From Firmicutes bacterium UBA4981 (lineage in GTDB: Bacteria > Bacillota > SHA-98 > UBA4971), in assembly GCA_002398515.1 (NCBI GenBank), contig DGZL01000078.1, forward strand, positions 1,578 to 8,978: a stretch of 7,401 bases of DNA, given 5' to 3'. How positions within the stretch are numbered: the first letter of the stretch is position 1; every line of letters starts with the position of its first letter. The translations under genes and the position numbers were made by a program. The notes under the pieces were generated by a model that saw nothing but the letters and a program-made list of their open reading frames with translations, was not told the DNA's origin and ran no database searches. Shown here piece after piece: positions 4,963 to 7,401 of the stretch.

Positions 4963-5832
4963 CTACACCGCCGAACCTCCATGTCGAAGGATCCTTGCAA
5001 GGAGAAGGGCCATAGCGTGGATATCCATAGCATTGTGTTCCAGAATAGGACGGATCAATGCTGAGCGGGGATTCATCACGAAGTCATGATACACCTCAGG
5101 TATCATGCAACCTGGGATATCCTCGCCTCGCTCATAACCGAGGACGTATGACGCGACTGTCACAAGCTTACAATTGGGAAGCGTCTCCCTGAAGAGCCTT
5201 CTCGCAGTCCAGAGAAGGTCAAAGTGAAAGTAATCCTCCGGGCAGCATGTCCCATAATACGCCATACGATCTCGAATATACGGCATATCAAACCTGAGTC
5301 CGTTATATGTCACTACAACACCGGCGCCCTCCAACTCACGTCTCACCGCAGCAAGAACAGCGACTTCCTCTTCATACGATCTGGCGAAGAACTGCCTGAG
5401 GCGCATGTGGCCGTCTTCGTGCTCTCTCATCATCCCAACGAGGAAAAGCGGTTGAGCGCTGGTAAGACCGCAAGTCTCGATATCAAGAAACACCATCTCT
5501 CCTGGTGAATATAGTGTCAACACCTGCCAATCAGGCGCCTTTGTCCCTGAAAGTAATCTTGCGTCTCTCTGCTCAATAGCCTCGGCAATTGCCTTCGCCT
5601 GATCTCCCCAACGTATGTGCGGAGACAGGCTCTCCATGTCCTCATATCCTTCGTCCTTCAACTTCCCTTCAGTTACAGGGCCGACTCCACGTATTACTTG
5701 CAGGTTCCGAAAAAGCACAGCCTGCTCCGAAGGGAGCTGGAAGTCAACCCGGGAGTAAGTGCGCTCCTCGACATAGTAATCTCCTTCCCCGAGAAGCTCG
5801 CGCGCAGGGACAAAGGATACTTCAGGTATCAA
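4963..5832 (-). CDS. YprB-like DEDD exonuclease (RNase_H_2 superfamily) with helix-hairpin-helix
   Basis: Predicted cytoplasmic metal-dependent 3'-5' nuclease of the ribonuclease H-like superfamily, resembling B. subtilis YprB. The 289 residues divide into a short N-terminal part, a helix-hairpin-helix-like segment around 43-85 (IRGVGPVTEGKLKDEGYEDMESL) that could hold DNA, and the nuclease domain from about 112. The acidic residues are all present: Asp117 and Glu119 in FLDIETCGL, Asp182 in TYNGLRFDMPYI, Asp205 in HFDLLWTARRL, and Asp270 in EHNAMDIHA. The TPR-bearing C-terminus of YprB is absent, so this is a compact form. Start is the TTG at 5830-5832, with AGGAGG 8 bases upstream. It begins 26 bases after the DUF4139 gene, so the two are probably one transcript. 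True substrate (DNA or RNA) is unknown. Confidence 0.85.
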   Translation of the reverse strand: MIPEVSFVPARELLGEGDYYVEERTYSRVDFQLPSEQAVLFRNLQVIRGVGPVTEGKLKDEGYEDMESLSPHIRWGDQAKAIAEAIEQRDARLLSGTKAPDWQVLTLYSPGEMVFLDIETCGLTSAQPLFLVGMMREHEDGHMRLRQFFARSYEEEVAVLAAVRRELEGAGVVVTYNGLRFDMPYIRDRMAYYGTCCPEDYFHFDLLWTARRLFRETLPNCKLVTVASYVLGYERGEDIPGCMIPEVYHDFVMNPRSALIRPILEHNAMDIHAMALLLARILRHGGSAV

Positions 5833-5858
5833 TTAGGGTTCCTCCTCAGCCTATTCCA

Positions 5859-7316
5859 TCACTTGGTTTTCGTATGTACCCGAAACAATATCTCTACCTC
5901 GCTATTCTGCGGCACCCTTACTTCAAATACTGCTGTATTCGCGTCGCGCTTCTCAAAAGGCACCGGGCTGGAAATAGTCCAATCACCGTAAAGCTTCTCT
6001 ACAATAGCGACATCAATGTCTTCGTCTTTTCGGTTTCTCACCTTGACACAATACGCTTCTTCGCGACTGTTCTCAACAATCTTAAAATCAGTCACTGTCC
6101 GTTCGCCTACCACATCGAACGCATCACCGATATAGAGCCTGACTGCTTCGTCCCTGGGCGTATGGGAAATTGCATCCTCCCCAATAAAGTCCATGCTCCC
6201 GTCGGATAAAGCCTTATACACGCGCACCCTGCCTGCAGGCATAGGCATTCCAAGGCCTGACTCTGCGTTATTTGCAAACTCCAGAACGGTCTTGGCATTC
6301 TTAGTCTCGCTTTGGCCAGGGTAAAGGCTGCTATCGTATGCATAGCGATAACCGGAGCTTTCGAAAAAGTACAGTTTCTTTGTGGACACATGCGGAGCCT
6401 CCAGAAGCTGTATCTGTTTCAGCTGGTTATTGGCGACAGTAGTCGCACCTGACAGGGTGTATGTATGATACTCAAATCCGGGCTTCTCTTCAAACGCCAT
6501 TGCCGTGTCAGCCACTGACTCAGAGACCATCATGGTCTTGGCAACACCTCGGACAGGTGAGGTTATAGGGAGAGTGTGTATGTTTCCTGCGATTAGCTTT
6601 AGTTTCGCATCTCGATAAGTTGCCCCGCTTTTGTTGTTCAATGTAACCCAACCGGTGAGTGCACATGACTCGTCTGTATCATCCAGGATACAGACATAAT
6701 CCGCTGACCAGTTAAGACCTGTAGTGAGATACGCTATCTCTACCTCATGTCCCCGAGTCCACTCTGCCTCAGCATGCCATACCAGTGTCGGACGGGTAAT
6801 CAACCCTGAAGGCAACGGAGGAAGCTCAATGGATCCCGGTGGGTCAAGGATAATCCTTCCGTCAAGATCCACGATAAGCCTACCTTGTCCGTCTACGGAT
6901 ATGAGCCTGGCAGACACACGGATACCGTCTGCGATTAACCAGATCTCTTCTCCGATATACTTCTCCAAAAGAGTTTGCCTGCTCACTACTGCATAATCGA
7001 AATTGTGTTCAACGGTTTTCAGATCCTTCGGATCAGTGAGTGAGGTGAATGAAACGGAAGTAGGATCCATATTTCCAGCAAGACCTGAGAGTTCCACAAG
7101 ATTCAGCCCTCTTGCGAATTGAATGAACCGAGTGTCCCTTACCAGTGCTATATCGCTGTTATAGACAGTCAGGGACACGTCTTTTCTCTGGTCAGTCCCT
7201 ACCTGTAATCTAATCCCTTCCACGTATTGACTCCCTCCTGCTAAAGCCGTGTGACATGGCACAATCATTAAGGAAGCTACAATAATCAGCACGAGAGCAA
7301 ATAAAACACGACGCAT
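5859..7316 (-). CDS. Secreted DUF4139 domain-containing protein
   Basis: Exported protein of unknown function, 485 residues. The N-terminus (MRRVLFALVLIIVASLMI) is basic then hydrophobic, and ALA-GG around residue 27 is a good signal peptidase I site; the nearby Cys is not in a lipobox. After a beta-rich N-terminal half, the DUF4139 core begins near residue 185 and includes YLTTGLNWSADYV and TGWVTLNNKSGATYRDAKLK, the most recognisable signature. The C-terminal part is beta-rich with alternating charged residues, ending in a likely Ig-like fold. Two in-frame ATGs exist. The one at 7314-7316 is preferred because GGAGGG lies 6 bases upstream; the ATG at 7320-7322 touches that site. The stop codon of the upstream gene is 11 bases away, suggesting translational coupling. 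The family has no established biochemical role that I can state. Confidence 0.88.
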   Translation of the reverse strand: MRRVLFALVLIIVASLMIVPCHTALAGGSQYVEGIRLQVGTDQRKDVSLTVYNSDIALVRDTRFIQFARGLNLVELSGLAGNMDPTSVSFTSLTDPKDLKTVEHNFDYAVVSRQTLLEKYIGEEIWLIADGIRVSARLISVDGQGRLIVDLDGRIILDPPGSIELPPLPSGLITRPTLVWHAEAEWTRGHEVEIAYLTTGLNWSADYVCILDDTDESCALTGWVTLNNKSGATYRDAKLKLIAGNIHTLPITSPVRGVAKTMMVSESVADTAMAFEEKPGFEYHTYTLSGATTVANNQLKQIQLLEAPHVSTKKLYFFESSGYRYAYDSSLYPGQSETKNAKTVLEFANNAESGLGMPMPAGRVRVYKALSDGSMDFIGEDAISHTPRDEAVRLYIGDAFDVVGERTVTDFKIVENSREEAYCVKVRNRKDEDIDVAIVEKLYGDWTISSPVPFEKRDANTAVFEVRVPQNSEVEILFRVHTKTK

Positions 7317-7327
7317 TGACATCCCTC

Positions 7328-7401
7328 CTAGTCCTGCAACATCTCGCCTAAGTATGAGTTCATTAATTTTCGCTCGTCTTCCGAGGTCTTGGGTGGCCCC
7401 G
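7328..7401 (-). CDS. C-terminal end of an unidentified protein (cut by window edge)
   Basis: Minus-strand frame that enters at the right edge and ends at TAG (7328-7330). The visible residues include TSEDERKLMNSYLGEMLQD, a charged amphipathic helix that looks like a genuine protein tail. The stop lies just before and touches the GGAGGG ribosome-binding site of the DUF4139 gene, the spacing expected of an operon. The competing frame that is open to the edge runs into the DUF4139 start and is less protein-like. I do not recognise the family from 23 residues. Confidence 0.55.
   Translation of the reverse strand, partial: GPPKTSEDERKLMNSYLGEMLQD

Noticed and set aside
5589..6209. Plus-strand frame of 206 codons
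   Set aside because: It spans the junction of the exonuclease and DUF4139 genes on the other strand, has no ribosome-binding site and no recognisable motif, so it is a shadow frame.

Overview
The window looks like chromosomal DNA from an endospore-forming member of the Bacillota, probably a Clostridia-type lineage. The main evidence is a full-length, well-conserved SpoIVA (492 codons, Walker lysine at residue 30, C-terminus ending in GGLICIIL), which is found only in spore formers. An HU gene and a folE gene lie next to it. In Bacillus subtilis spoIVA, hbs and folE (mtrA) are also neighbours, so this is a conserved block in a slightly different order. Start codons are often TTG, and ribosome-binding sites are strong GGAGG-type. 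The species cannot be named from the sequence.

Every protein gene and the tRNA are read from the minus strand, so transcription runs from the right edge to the left. In that order the window holds: the last 23 codons of an unidentified gene (7328-7401); a secreted DUF4139 protein (5859-7316); a compact DEDD-type exonuclease with a helix-hairpin-helix (4963-5832); GTP cyclohydrolase I, folE (4283-4843); spoIVA (2721-4199) with a likely sigma-E promoter; HU (2377-2649); a formate/nitrite-transporter-family channel (1491-2300); tRNA-Pro(GGG) with its own promoter (1290-1367); acylphosphatase (589-891); and a patatin-like phospholipase cut by the left edge (1-449). The first three genes are tightly spaced, with a stop codon inside a Shine-Dalgarno region and a 26-base gap, so they look like one operon. 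folE may be its end. spoIVA appears able to start its own mother-cell transcript.

The only long stretch without a protein gene is 892-1289. It contains stacked inverted repeats, a 9-bp long-range complementarity, two mutually exclusive pairings of one arm, a plausible plus-strand promoter and a strong terminator hairpin. I read it as a possible plus-strand structured RNA of roughly 290 nt, the only candidate transcript on that strand. It matches no RNA family I recognise, and it is the best candidate for something undescribed here. The other notable points are a channel whose central histidine is replaced by asparagine, and a hairpin over the HU ribosome-binding site.
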